A stretch of 6,954 bases of DNA from UBA2289 sp041677365 (lineage in GTDB: Bacteria > Bacillota_I > Bacilli_A > Izemoplasmatales > Hujiaoplasmataceae): assembly GCA_041677365.1 (NCBI GenBank), contig JBAYQC010000076.1, positions 1-6,954 on the forward strand, written 5' to 3'. Positions 1 through 5,623 of the stretch are shown one piece after another. Under the pieces are notes generated by a model that worked only from the letters and a program-made list of their open reading frames with translations, did not search any database and had not been told where the DNA came from. Every line of letters starts with the position of its first letter. The stretch's first letter is position 1. The translations under genes and the position numbers were made by a program.

Positions 1-843
1 ACTTGGGTTAGAACAAAAAGTTCTTACAGTTGATCCTACTTTTGTACGATAGATAAATTTTCCTTCATAAAGATGTTCATTAATTTCTTCCATTATTTCA
101 TTATTAGTTTCTACTCTAACTCCAATATCTACATGATTAGATTTCATCGATATATCATGCTCTTTAGCTAGATTACTTAACCAATAAGAACCATCTCTCC
201 CTGGTACTATTACTACATTTTTAGCTTCAACAATTGTGTCATCATTTAATTTAACACCTTTTATTGCTTCATCTCTGACAATTATGTTTTTTACTTCAGT
301 TTTAAAATACATATCAATTCTGTTTTCTAAGTATTCTCTAATGTTTTTTAAAACTTGTAGATTAACTTCGGTTCCTAAGTGTCTTAATTCTGCTCTGAGT
401 AATTTCAACCCCACTGCTAAACCTTTTTTTTCGATTTCTTTAACTTTATCTGTATTTGGATTTGTTATGGTCTTAGGCGCACCAAATTTAAGATTTATTG
501 AGTCAGCATACTTAATTAAATCCAATATTGTATTTGGTTCTAGATATTCATCCATCCACCCACCAAATTCACTAGTAATATTAAATTTTCCATCAGAATA
601 AGCTCCAGCTCCGCCAAATCCATTGGTTATTGAACAATAGGGATTACACGCAACAAAACCGTTCTTTTGAACGGGGCATTTATCGATTTTTTTATCTATT
701 ATAGGGCATTTTCGATTATAGATGTCATGACCTTTATCTAATAAAAGGATTTTTAGGTCCTTGTTTTTTTCAGCTAATTCGTAAGCACACATAATCCCAG
801 CGGGACCAGCACCAACAATAATTACATCATAATCTTTTTTCAT
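1..843 (-). CDS. FAD-dependent dehydrogenase, COG2509-like (3' end cut off by window)
   Basis: Open frame of 281 codons from ATG (843-841) running off the left edge, so the C-terminus is missing; family members are commonly about 450-540 residues. The N-terminus (MKKDYDVIIVGAGPAG) is a Rossmann betaalphabeta FAD-binding fold with GAGPAG at residues 11-16. The segment GFGGAGAYSDGK (residues 75-86) is the hallmark of the uncharacterised COG2509 FAD-dependent dehydrogenases. A Cys cluster precedes it: C46, C56, C66 and C70, the first two followed by Pro. A second family-like stretch, VVIVPGRDGSYWL, lies near residue 210. The start is supported by AAAGGGAG at 851-858, seven nt upstream. It probably acts in the cytoplasm on an unknown substrate. 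It is transcribed apart from dnaN: a terminator and its own promoter lie between them. The family call is firm; the specific reaction is unknown. Confidence 0.85.
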   Translation of the reverse strand, partial: MKKDYDVIIVGAGPAGIMCAYELAEKNKDLKILLLDKGHDIYNRKCPIIDKKIDKCPVQKNGFVACNPYCSITNGFGGAGAYSDGKFNITSEFGGWMDEYLEPNTILDLIKYADSINLKFGAPKTITNPNTDKVKEIEKKGLAVGLKLLRAELRHLGTEVNLQVLKNIREYLENRIDMYFKTEVKNIIVRDEAIKGVKLNDDTIVEAKNVVIVPGRDGSYWLSNLAKEHDISMKSNHVDIGVRVETNNEIMEEINEHLYEGKFIYRTKVGSTVRTFCSNPS

Positions 844-872
844 AAAAAAACTCCCTTTAAAGGCACAATAAG

Positions 873-901
873 ATTTTAACATTTAAAAACTTTAAAATCA
901 A
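873..901 (-). promoter_or_regulatory. Promoter of the FAD-dehydrogenase gene
   Basis: Reading leftward, a -35 TTGATT (896-901) is separated by exactly 17 nt from a -10 TAAAAT (873-878). The -10 is preceded by TGT, giving an extended -10 (TGTTAAAAT). It sits 30 nt before the start codon and downstream of the dnaN terminator. The AT richness of the region makes chance matches possible, but spacing, extended -10 and position agree. Confidence 0.55.
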
Positions 902-922
902 TATTATAAAAATTTTAAACAT

Positions 923-948
923 AAAAAAAAGCGATATTTTCATATCGC
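923..948 (-). terminator. Intrinsic terminator of dnaN
   Basis: Read leftward, after the dnaN stop: a 7-bp stem GCGATAT / ATATCGC (931-937 and 942-948) closed by a stable GAAA tetraloop, followed at once by eight U residues (923-930). An A/T run on the other side makes it look bidirectional, but no rightward gene needs it here. Confidence 0.85.
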
Positions 949-956
949 AAATTTTT

Positions 957-2081
957 TTATTCTGTTCTTACCGGTAATATTAATTGAATTAATCCTGGAT
1001 CATTAACTCCTTCAATAATAAATGGTCTAATTTCACCAGTAAATTTAACTAAAACTTCATCAGAATTAAAAGTTTTTAAAGCATCCAAGAAATATTTAGA
1101 ACTAAAAGCTATTTTAATTGGTGTTAATGCTATTTTTTCTAAAGGTTCTATTTCTTCGATAACTTTTCCAATTTCTGGAGAATTAGAAGTTATTTCCACT
1201 TCATTATTTGGTTTTAAACTAAGTTTAACAATACTGTTATAACTATCTTTGATTGATAATAACGAAGCTCTTTCTACAGCTATTGATAAATCATCTAATT
1301 TAAATTTTAGAATAATTGGAAATTCAGAAGGTATTAATTTAGAAGTTTCTGGATAAGTTCCTTCTAATAATCTAGATTGGAACAATATATTTCCATATTC
1401 AAAAACAATTGATTTAGAATTTAAATGAATTAAAATTTCATCTAAATCCATTTCTAATACTTTAGATAATTCATCTAGACTCTTACTTGGAATTACTACA
1501 TTCATGTTTTCAAAGTTTTTAGCAATATCAATTTTCTTTTGACTTAATCTAAAAGAATCGGTTGCTATTGCTATAAGTTTGTCATTTTCTACTCGAATAT
1601 TAACACCGGTTAAAATTGGTCGGTTTTCAATTGTAGAAGCAGCAAAAGTGGTTTGTTTAATAACCGATCTCATTATTTTTGATTCTAACTTAATTGGTAG
1701 ATCATTCAAATGAAAGTTAAGTTCTGGATAATCATCAACATTTAATAAATTCAATGACAAATCAGTATTGTGTGAATGAATTTTTAAAACATTGTTATCA
1801 ACTACACTAAATTCTACTATTCCCTTATCTAATTTTCTAATAAAATCAACAAAAACTCTACCAGGAATAAGAATTTCACCGGTTGTATCTACATTTAGAG
1901 TTTCATCTTTGATAGAAAGTTTGATAGAAATATCAGAATTACTAGTTAAAAGTACTAATTCATTCTCATAAACCTCCATTTTGATTCCTTGTAAGTATGG
2001 AGCAGGTGTTTTTGTAGATAAAGCTTTTTGTGATATTAATAGATTGTTTAATAAAACTTCGGTCTGAATTGAAAAATTCAT
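957..2081 (-). CDS. dnaN: DNA polymerase III beta subunit (sliding clamp)
   Basis: 374 residues, a normal beta-clamp length. The homodimeric ring encircles DNA and tethers polymerase III, and is also a docking site for other replication and repair proteins. Three repeated clamp domains can be followed: about 1-125, 126-250 and 251-374. Family signatures are IENRPILTGVNI (151-162) with ATDSFRLS (173-180) in the second domain, SRLLEGTYPE (236-245) at the start of the third, and the C-terminal LILPVRTE (equivalent to the usual M-P-[MV]-R end that forms part of the peptide-binding cleft). The start is fixed by AGGAGG (2087-2092) five nt before the ATG. It lies downstream of dnaA on the same strand with a 154-nt gap containing its own candidate promoter and a candidate DNA-unwinding element. 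It ends at a strong terminator, so it does not lead into a recF-gyrB operon as in Bacillus. Confidence 0.98.
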   Translation of the reverse strand: MNFSIQTEVLLNNLLISQKALSTKTPAPYLQGIKMEVYENELVLLTSNSDISIKLSIKDETLNVDTTGEILIPGRVFVDFIRKLDKGIVEFSVVDNNVLKIHSHNTDLSLNLLNVDDYPELNFHLNDLPIKLESKIMRSVIKQTTFAASTIENRPILTGVNIRVENDKLIAIATDSFRLSQKKIDIAKNFENMNVVIPSKSLDELSKVLEMDLDEILIHLNSKSIVFEYGNILFQSRLLEGTYPETSKLIPSEFPIILKFKLDDLSIAVERASLLSIKDSYNSIVKLSLKPNNEVEITSNSPEIGKVIEEIEPLEKIALTPIKIAFSSKYFLDALKTFNSDEVLVKFTGEIRPFIIEGVNDPGLIQLILPVRTE

Positions 2082-2118
2082 ATGAACCTCCTATATATAT
2101 TTAATCTTTTTCTTTTAA

Positions 2119-2154
2119 TTATTGTTATTATTAGTGTTGTTGATAGGGGGATAA
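2119..2154 (-). other. Candidate DnaA-trio unwinding element with adjoining weak DnaA boxes
   Basis: Read leftward: TTATCCCCC (2154-2146) and CTATCAACA (2146-2138), each 7/9 to the DnaA box TTATCCACA and sharing one base. A 4-nt spacer ACAC follows, then five triplets TAA TAA TAA CAA TAA (2133-2119), then a very A/T-rich tract down to the dnaN ribosome-binding site. The order box - short spacer - 5'-TA[A/G] triplets - A/T tract is that of the basal unwinding system described in Bacillus subtilis oriC. The C-run next to the boxes is the only GC-rich patch in the gap. The function is inferred from pattern and location only. Confidence 0.55.
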
Positions 2155-2175
2155 AATATTTGTTTTAACATAAAT

Positions 2176-2184
2176 ATTATACCA
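2176..2184 (-). promoter_or_regulatory. Candidate extended -10 promoter for dnaN
   Basis: Leftward TGGTATAAT: a perfect -10 TATAAT (2176-2181) with the upstream TG of an extended -10. No good -35 is seen 17 nt upstream. A transcript from here would have a leader of about 90 nt containing the TAA triplet repeat and the inverted repeat AATATTT / AAATATT (2155-2161 and 2172-2178). Confidence 0.5.
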
Positions 2185-2235
2185 TATTTAGCATAATAAG
2201 TATATAAGATTGAGTGTTTATAACTCAAAAAAAAG

Positions 2236-3609
2236 CTATTTTTTTCCACATTTTATCAACAATTTCTCAACATCATTTTTTACTGTTTTATCTGTTTGCA
2301 TATAATTAGAAATTTGTTCAATGCTATAGATAACTGTTGAATGATCACGGCCATTAAATATTTGTCCGATTCTTTTAAAAGTTAAATCATAAATATCTTT
2401 GATTATGTACATAGAAACCTGTCTGGCAAACACATATTTCTTTTGTCTTTTATTAGAAAGTAAATCTGTTGTGTTTATATTGTAATAATTACTTACAATA
2501 TCTAAAATATTATTATAATTGTTACGATTGATTTCTTTGTTTCCTGCATTTTTAGAATTTATCAAGTTTTTAAGAGCTTCTTTTGTACTTTCTATTGTAA
2601 ATTTATAGTTAAAAGCTGTACAGTAGAATAAAACCCTTTTTAAAGCTCCTTCTAATTCTCTAATATTATTATCAAAGACACTAGCTATATATTCTAATAT
2701 TTCTTCAGATATTAGGTTAGGATCAGAAGTCTCTACAGTTAATTTCTTTTTTAAAATTTGAATTCGGTGATCTAGATTAGGTTTATCTATATCTACAGTT
2801 AATCCCCATTCAAAACGAGAAGTAAGTCGTGACATAATATCAAATAATTCAGATGCAGGTCGATCAGAAGTTATTACTATTTGTTTATTGCTGTCTTTTA
2901 ATTTTTCAAAGATTTTAAAAAATTCTAATTGAGTTTTAGTTTTACCAGCTAGAAACTGAATATCATCAACAAGTAGCATATCAACATTTTCGTATTTTTT
3001 TGAAAATTCATCAAATGTCTTATTTAGTGATGCATTAGCATAATCTTCAATAAACTGGTCTGTTTTTACATATAAAACTTTGTAATTAATATTATTTTCT
3101 AAGACATAGTTACCGATACATTCCATAAGATGGGTTTTACCTAAACCAACATCACCAAATATATATAGAGGGTTGGCAAAAGTGACTGGTTGATCGGCTA
3201 CTTTAATTGCAGAAGTGTAAGCTAAACGATTAGATGGTCCAACGACAAAATTATCAAAAGTATAAGTGTTATTCAAACCGGTTTTATACTTGTTTTCTAA
3301 ATTTTCTTCTGGGATATTTATTTCATATGGTTGGTCTTTTTTGATTTCTAAAGTAGCTTGTTCTTTAGTTATTATTTTAAATAGATATTTTTCTTCTACA
3401 TAATTATTTAATAGATAATTGAGTCTATTTATATAAAAATTATCAATTTTATTTTTTATATAAGAGTTTGGAGCTATTAGATAAACAAAATTATTTTGTA
3501 CTTTAAAAATGTTGTTTATGCTAGCAAAATGTTCGTTGTAAATGTCATTTTCAAAATCTATTTGGAGATTGGATTTTATCTTCTTCCAGATGTCTTCAAA
3601 ATCATACAT
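2236..3609 (-). CDS. dnaA: Chromosomal replication initiator protein DnaA
   Basis: 457 residues, full length. It is an AAA+ ATPase that binds 9-mer DnaA boxes and opens the origin. Domain I (about 1-80) is the oligomerisation/helicase-contact domain, and domain II is a short linker (about 85-115). Domain III has Walker A GDVGLGKTH (152-160), Walker B MLLVDDIQFL (211-220), sensor 1 VITSDRP (245-251), the arginine finger in RLTSRFEWG (R265) and sensor 2 NIRELEGALKR (315-325). Domain IV (about 365-457) carries the helix-turn-helix, with the DnaA signature ending in GRDHSTV (420-426). The start is supported by GAGGT (3617-3621) seven nt before the ATG. It lies first in the leftward dnaA-dnaN pair, divergent from rpmH. 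A DnaA box overlaps its likely -35, suggesting autoregulation. Its last codons also contain three DnaA-box-like 9-mers. It is the only complete gene here that stops with TAG. Confidence 0.99.
   Translation of the reverse strand: MYDFEDIWKKIKSNLQIDFENDIYNEHFASINNIFKVQNNFVYLIAPNSYIKNKIDNFYINRLNYLLNNYVEEKYLFKIITKEQATLEIKKDQPYEINIPEENLENKYKTGLNNTYTFDNFVVGPSNRLAYTSAIKVADQPVTFANPLYIFGDVGLGKTHLMECIGNYVLENNINYKVLYVKTDQFIEDYANASLNKTFDEFSKKYENVDMLLVDDIQFLAGKTKTQLEFFKIFEKLKDSNKQIVITSDRPASELFDIMSRLTSRFEWGLTVDIDKPNLDHRIQILKKKLTVETSDPNLISEEILEYIASVFDNNIRELEGALKRVLFYCTAFNYKFTIESTKEALKNLINSKNAGNKEINRNNYNNILDIVSNYYNINTTDLLSNKRQKKYVFARQVSMYIIKDIYDLTFKRIGQIFNGRDHSTVIYSIEQISNYMQTDKTVKNDVEKLLIKCGKK
2242..2272 (+). 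promoter_or_regulatory. Three DnaA-box-like 9-mers at 11-nt period inside the dnaA 3' end
   Basis: On the + strand: TTTTCCACA (2242-2250, 8/9 to TTATCCACA), TTATCAACA (2253-2261, 8/9) and TTCTCAACA (2264-2272, 7/9). All have the same orientation and starts exactly 11 nt apart, about one helical turn. They overlap the codons for the last dozen residues of DnaA. This is close to the candidate unwinding element in the dnaA-dnaN gap, so they may form the dnaN-side half of a bipartite origin. Confidence 0.6.
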
Positions 3610-3648
3610 TTTGTCTACCTCGTTTCTTAACTATAAATATAACATAAA

Positions 3649-3677
3649 CGTATAAAGTATTTTTAAATAGTTTTCAA
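3649..3677 (-). promoter_or_regulatory. Candidate dnaA promoter, overlapped by a DnaA box
   Basis: Leftward -35 TTGAAA (3672-3677) with a 17-nt spacer and a weaker -10 TATACG (3649-3654). An alternative or additional start signal is the extended -10 TGTTATATT (3636-3644) just downstream, which lacks a clear -35. The -35 lies within the DnaA-box-like 9-mer at 3671-3679, so DnaA binding would compete with RNA polymerase. Which -10 is used cannot be decided from sequence. Confidence 0.45.
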
Positions 3678-3810
3678 CAAAAAATGTGGAAAACTTTTTA
3701 TACGAAGAACTATTAACAATTCAATTGTGGAAAACTTTTCTCTAGAAATAGGGTTAAATTTGTTTTTTAAACATATTAACAGTGGAAAAAGTAGTTTTCA
3801 ACGTGGATAA
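3671..3810. promoter_or_regulatory. DnaA-box cluster upstream of dnaA
   Basis: Matches to TTATCCACA: TTTTCAACA at 3671-3679 (+, 7/9); TTTTCCACA at 3685-3693 (-, 8/9) and at 3726-3734 (-, 8/9); TTTTCCACT at 3781-3789 (-, 7/9); TTTTCAACG at 3795-3803 (+, 6/9); TTATCCACG at 3802-3810 (-, 8/9). The last two overlap by two bases in a head-to-head arrangement. TTTTCCACA is the locally preferred form and recurs at 2242. No TA[A/G] triplet run follows these boxes. Confidence 0.8.
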
Positions 3811-3841
3811 AATTTTTGTGTTTTTTGTCAAATAAAAAATG

Positions 3842-3870
3842 TTGACATCAATAATAAAATTAAGTATAAT
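3842..3870 (+). promoter_or_regulatory. Consensus promoter of the rpmH operon
   Basis: Perfect -35 TTGACA (3842-3847), a 17-nt spacer and perfect -10 TATAAT (3865-3870). The start codon of rpmH is 43 nt further on, leaving a leader of roughly 35-40 nt that ends in a strong GGAGG ribosome-binding site. This is the best promoter in the window, as expected for a ribosomal-protein gene. Confidence 0.92.
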
Positions 3871-3913
3871 GAGATAGCATGGTTTTTGGAATAATGATGA
3901 GGAGGTGTTGTAT

Positions 3914-4057
3914 ATGAAAATGACATATCAACCAAGTAAGATCAAAAGAGCTAGAACCCACGGCTTCAGAGCGAGAATGGCATCTGCTAATGGTCGTAAC
4001 GTATTAGCTAGAAGAAGAGCCAAAGGACGTAAATCTTTAACAGTATCTGACCGCTAA
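3914..4057 (+). CDS. rpmH: 50S ribosomal protein L34
   Basis: 47 codons including MKMTYQPSKIKRARTHGFRAR at the start, with RMASANGRNVLARRRAKGR in the middle and ending SDR. This is the near-invariant L34 sequence at the usual 44-47 residue length. It is a very basic rRNA-binding protein of the large ribosomal subunit. The start at 3914 is preferred over the in-frame ATG at 3920 because L34 proteins begin M-K-x-T-[YF]-Q-P, and because AGGAGGT (about 3900-3905) is at proper distance. It is the first gene of the rightward operon, driven by a full-consensus promoter and followed by a structured U-rich region before rnpA. That arrangement would let L34 be made in excess over the RNase P protein. 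Confidence 0.97.
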   Translation: MKMTYQPSKIKRARTHGFRARMASANGRNVLARRRAKGRKSLTVSDR

Positions 4058-4067
4058 AAATTAATAT

Positions 4068-4142
4068 AAAAACACCAATAAATATATATTTATACCTGAA
4101 ATCACCTGAACAATATATAAACTGGTGGTTTTTTGTTTTTTT
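4068..4142 (+). terminator. Structured terminator/attenuator between rpmH and rnpA
   Basis: The 96-nt gap ends in two U-runs (4129-4134 and 4136-4142) directly before the rnpA ribosome-binding site. Two exclusive stems can use the same 3' arm. Stem A pairs CACCA (4073-4077) with TGGTG (4123-4127), reinforced inside by TATATATT / AATATATA (4083-4090 and 4112-4119). Stem B pairs GAAATCACC (4098-4106) with GGTGGTTTT (4124-4132), including two G-U pairs, and leaves the perfect palindrome at 4078-4093 free to fold alone. Since rnpA has no other clear promoter, a leaky terminator is more likely than a complete stop. Confidence 0.6.
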
Positions 4143-4153
4143 AGGAGGAAATT

Positions 4154-4492
4154 TTGAAGAAAAAATTTAGGATCAAAAAAAACGAAGAGATCCAGCAACT
4201 GTTAAAAGAAAAAAATACAGTTGGAAATAATTATTTTGTAATATACCATAAAAAAGACCATGAAGCAAAAAATTTTAGATTTGCAATTGCTGTATCGAAA
4301 AAGTACGGTAAAGCTCACGAACGTAATTTAATGAAAAGAAGAATTAGAGAAGTAGTGAAGTTAAATTATTTTAAAGAGAATGTAGAGTTTTTCATAATTG
4401 CAAAATTAAAATCAAAACCACTAAATTTTGAAAAAATAAAAGTAAATCTTGAAGAATTATTTAAACAAGCACAACTTTTAAAAGAGAGGTAA
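4154..4492 (+). CDS. rnpA: Ribonuclease P protein component
   Basis: 112 residues, typical for RnpA. It is the basic protein cofactor that helps the catalytic RNase P RNA bind pre-tRNA leaders and mature tRNA 5' ends. The signature region FRFAIAVSKKYGKAHERN (41-58), followed by the RNR motif RNLMKRRIRE (57-66), is unmistakable; the N-terminus FRIKKNEEIQ and the FF-II strand after residue 78 also fit. The start codon is TTG at 4154, preceded by AGGAGG (4143-4148) with a 5-nt spacer. A strong ribosome-binding site coupled to a weak start codon is consistent with limited expression relative to rpmH. The next gene, yidC, starts 2 nt after the TAA stop. Confidence 0.96.
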   Translation: MKKKFRIKKNEEIQQLLKEKNTVGNNYFVIYHKKDHEAKNFRFAIAVSKKYGKAHERNLMKRRIREVVKLNYFKENVEFFIIAKLKSKPLNFEKIKVNLEELFKQAQLLKER

Positions 4493-4494
4493 GA

Positions 4495-5607
4495 ATGAAA
4501 ACAAGAAGTAAAATTATTGCATTAGTTATTATGCTAGTATTGGTTTTCAGTGTAGCGAGTTGTTCTGGAAATAAAGAAGGAATTACTTTCGGAAATTACG
4601 AGTCAATTGTGACAATAACCGAAGCTACTGATGATAAACCTGCTACGACCTATAACCAAGTTATTGATATGTTTGGTCAAGTTGAAACTACAAATGTAGA
4701 TTATACAGATGGAAACGGAACTTTAATTTGGGAGAATGTCGAAGATGGAGGCTCAATAACTTTAACATTCACTGATAATAAAGTTAGTGAAAAAGAAATC
4801 GAAGGTTTATACGGATCTGTTTATCAAACTCCGATTGGCGAAAAAGATGGTGTTTGGGAATGGATAATTAAAATGTTAGGTTATATTACATTTTATTCAA
4901 GTAGTTTATTTGGTTTATTAGGTAACAATTATTATTGGTTAGGTTTATTGATTATGACATTGTTCATTAGAACCTTAGGATGGCCAATATATGCCAAAAC
5001 TAATGATATGACAATTAAAATGCAATTAGCTCAACCAGAACTAAATAAGGTTCAAGAAAAATATCGTAATCGTACTGATCAAGCGTCTCAACAAAGAATG
5101 CAAATGGAAACTATGGAGATATACAAACGCTATAAGATTAACCTATTAGGTTGTTTTATGCCACTTTTACAAATGCCGATTTTCATCGCCATGTACCAAG
5201 TGGTGCAAAGATTTCCTTTAACACCAACAAGTGTATTTACCGATGCGAACGTTAGTATGAACACAACATTTTTATGGACTGATTTAGGAAATACATATTG
5301 GTTAGAAAACCTACCATTAGCACTTTTAGTTGCAGGTTTAATGTTTTTAAGCCAATGGTTAACTACCAAGAGATCTCAAGCACATCAAAAACATGGAAGT
5401 TCATACCAAAATCCTAAAACTCAACAAACACAAAAAACAATGAAATATATGATGTATTTCATGGTTGTAATGATGGGTTATATTTCAATTGGTAACGCCG
5501 GAATCGCATTTTACTGGATTATCGGTACAGCATATCAACTATTCCAAAGTTATATCAGCCATAGAAATGTAGGAAAACGTAAAGAACAATTACAATCAAG
5601 GGTTTAA
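4495..5607 (+). CDS. yidC: Membrane protein insertase YidC (Oxa1 family) with extra N-terminal extracytoplasmic domain
   Basis: 370 residues. It inserts and folds membrane proteins, alone or with the Sec translocon. The N-terminus is a lipoprotein signal: KTRSK, a hydrophobic core, and the lipobox V20-A21-S22-C23. An added soluble domain follows (about 31-105, see findings), then an amphipathic helix (about 121-141) and the YidC/Oxa1 core. Membrane segments are seen near 143-163, 217-238, 272-290, 316-332 and 335-352. R159 in LFIRTLGWPIY matches the conserved hydrophilic-groove arginine, and a charged cytoplasmic hairpin spans about 175-215. FMPLLQMPIFIAMYQ (221-235) is strongly conserved. 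Gram-positive YidC proteins are usually about 260-290 residues, so the excess is the N-terminal domain. The ribosome-binding site GAGAGG (4484-4489) lies inside the end of rnpA. Confidence 0.96.
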   Translation: MKTRSKIIALVIMLVLVFSVASCSGNKEGITFGNYESIVTITEATDDKPATTYNQVIDMFGQVETTNVDYTDGNGTLIWENVEDGGSITLTFTDNKVSEKEIEGLYGSVYQTPIGEKDGVWEWIIKMLGYITFYSSSLFGLLGNNYYWLGLLIMTLFIRTLGWPIYAKTNDMTIKMQLAQPELNKVQEKYRNRTDQASQQRMQMETMEIYKRYKINLLGCFMPLLQMPIFIAMYQVVQRFPLTPTSVFTDANVSMNTTFLWTDLGNTYWLENLPLALLVAGLMFLSQWLTTKRSQAHQKHGSSYQNPKTQQTQKTMKYMMYFMVVMMGYISIGNAGIAFYWIIGTAYQLFQSYISHRNVGKRKEQLQSRV

Positions 5608-5623
5608 AAGGGAGATTTAATTA

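Larger units (their letters stand above)
3610..3841. other. Origin of replication region (oriC), dnaA-rpmH side
   Basis: The dnaA-rpmH gap is 304 nt with no reading frame of interest. It is very A/T-rich and marks the strand switch between the leftward dnaA-dnaN pair and the rightward rpmH operon, the conserved location of oriC in Firmicutes and Mollicutes. It holds the dnaA promoter, a cluster of DnaA boxes (3671-3810), an ACAATT-C-AATTGT inverted repeat (3716-3728) and an A/T-rich stretch at 3740-3780. The rpmH promoter begins at its right end. Confidence 0.85.

Noticed and set aside
236..601. Rightward open frame of 121 codons
   Set aside because: It lies antisense inside the FAD-dehydrogenase gene, has no plausible ribosome-binding site and gives a low-complexity Ser/Phe-rich protein with no recognisable family; it is a shadow of the real gene.
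2210..2228. Hairpin TTGAGT / ACTCAA just after the dnaA stop, considered as a dnaA terminator
   Set aside because: In the leftward reading the stem is not followed by a U-run (the U-rich run lies before it), so dnaA transcription probably continues into dnaN.
3716..3728. ACAATT-C-AATTGT inverted repeat in oriC
   Set aside because: Short and A/T-only in a very A/T-rich region; chance is sufficient, although it touches a DnaA box.
5130..5369. Leftward open frame of 79 codons
   Set aside because: It is antisense to the conserved membrane core of yidC, with no supporting signals or family resemblance.
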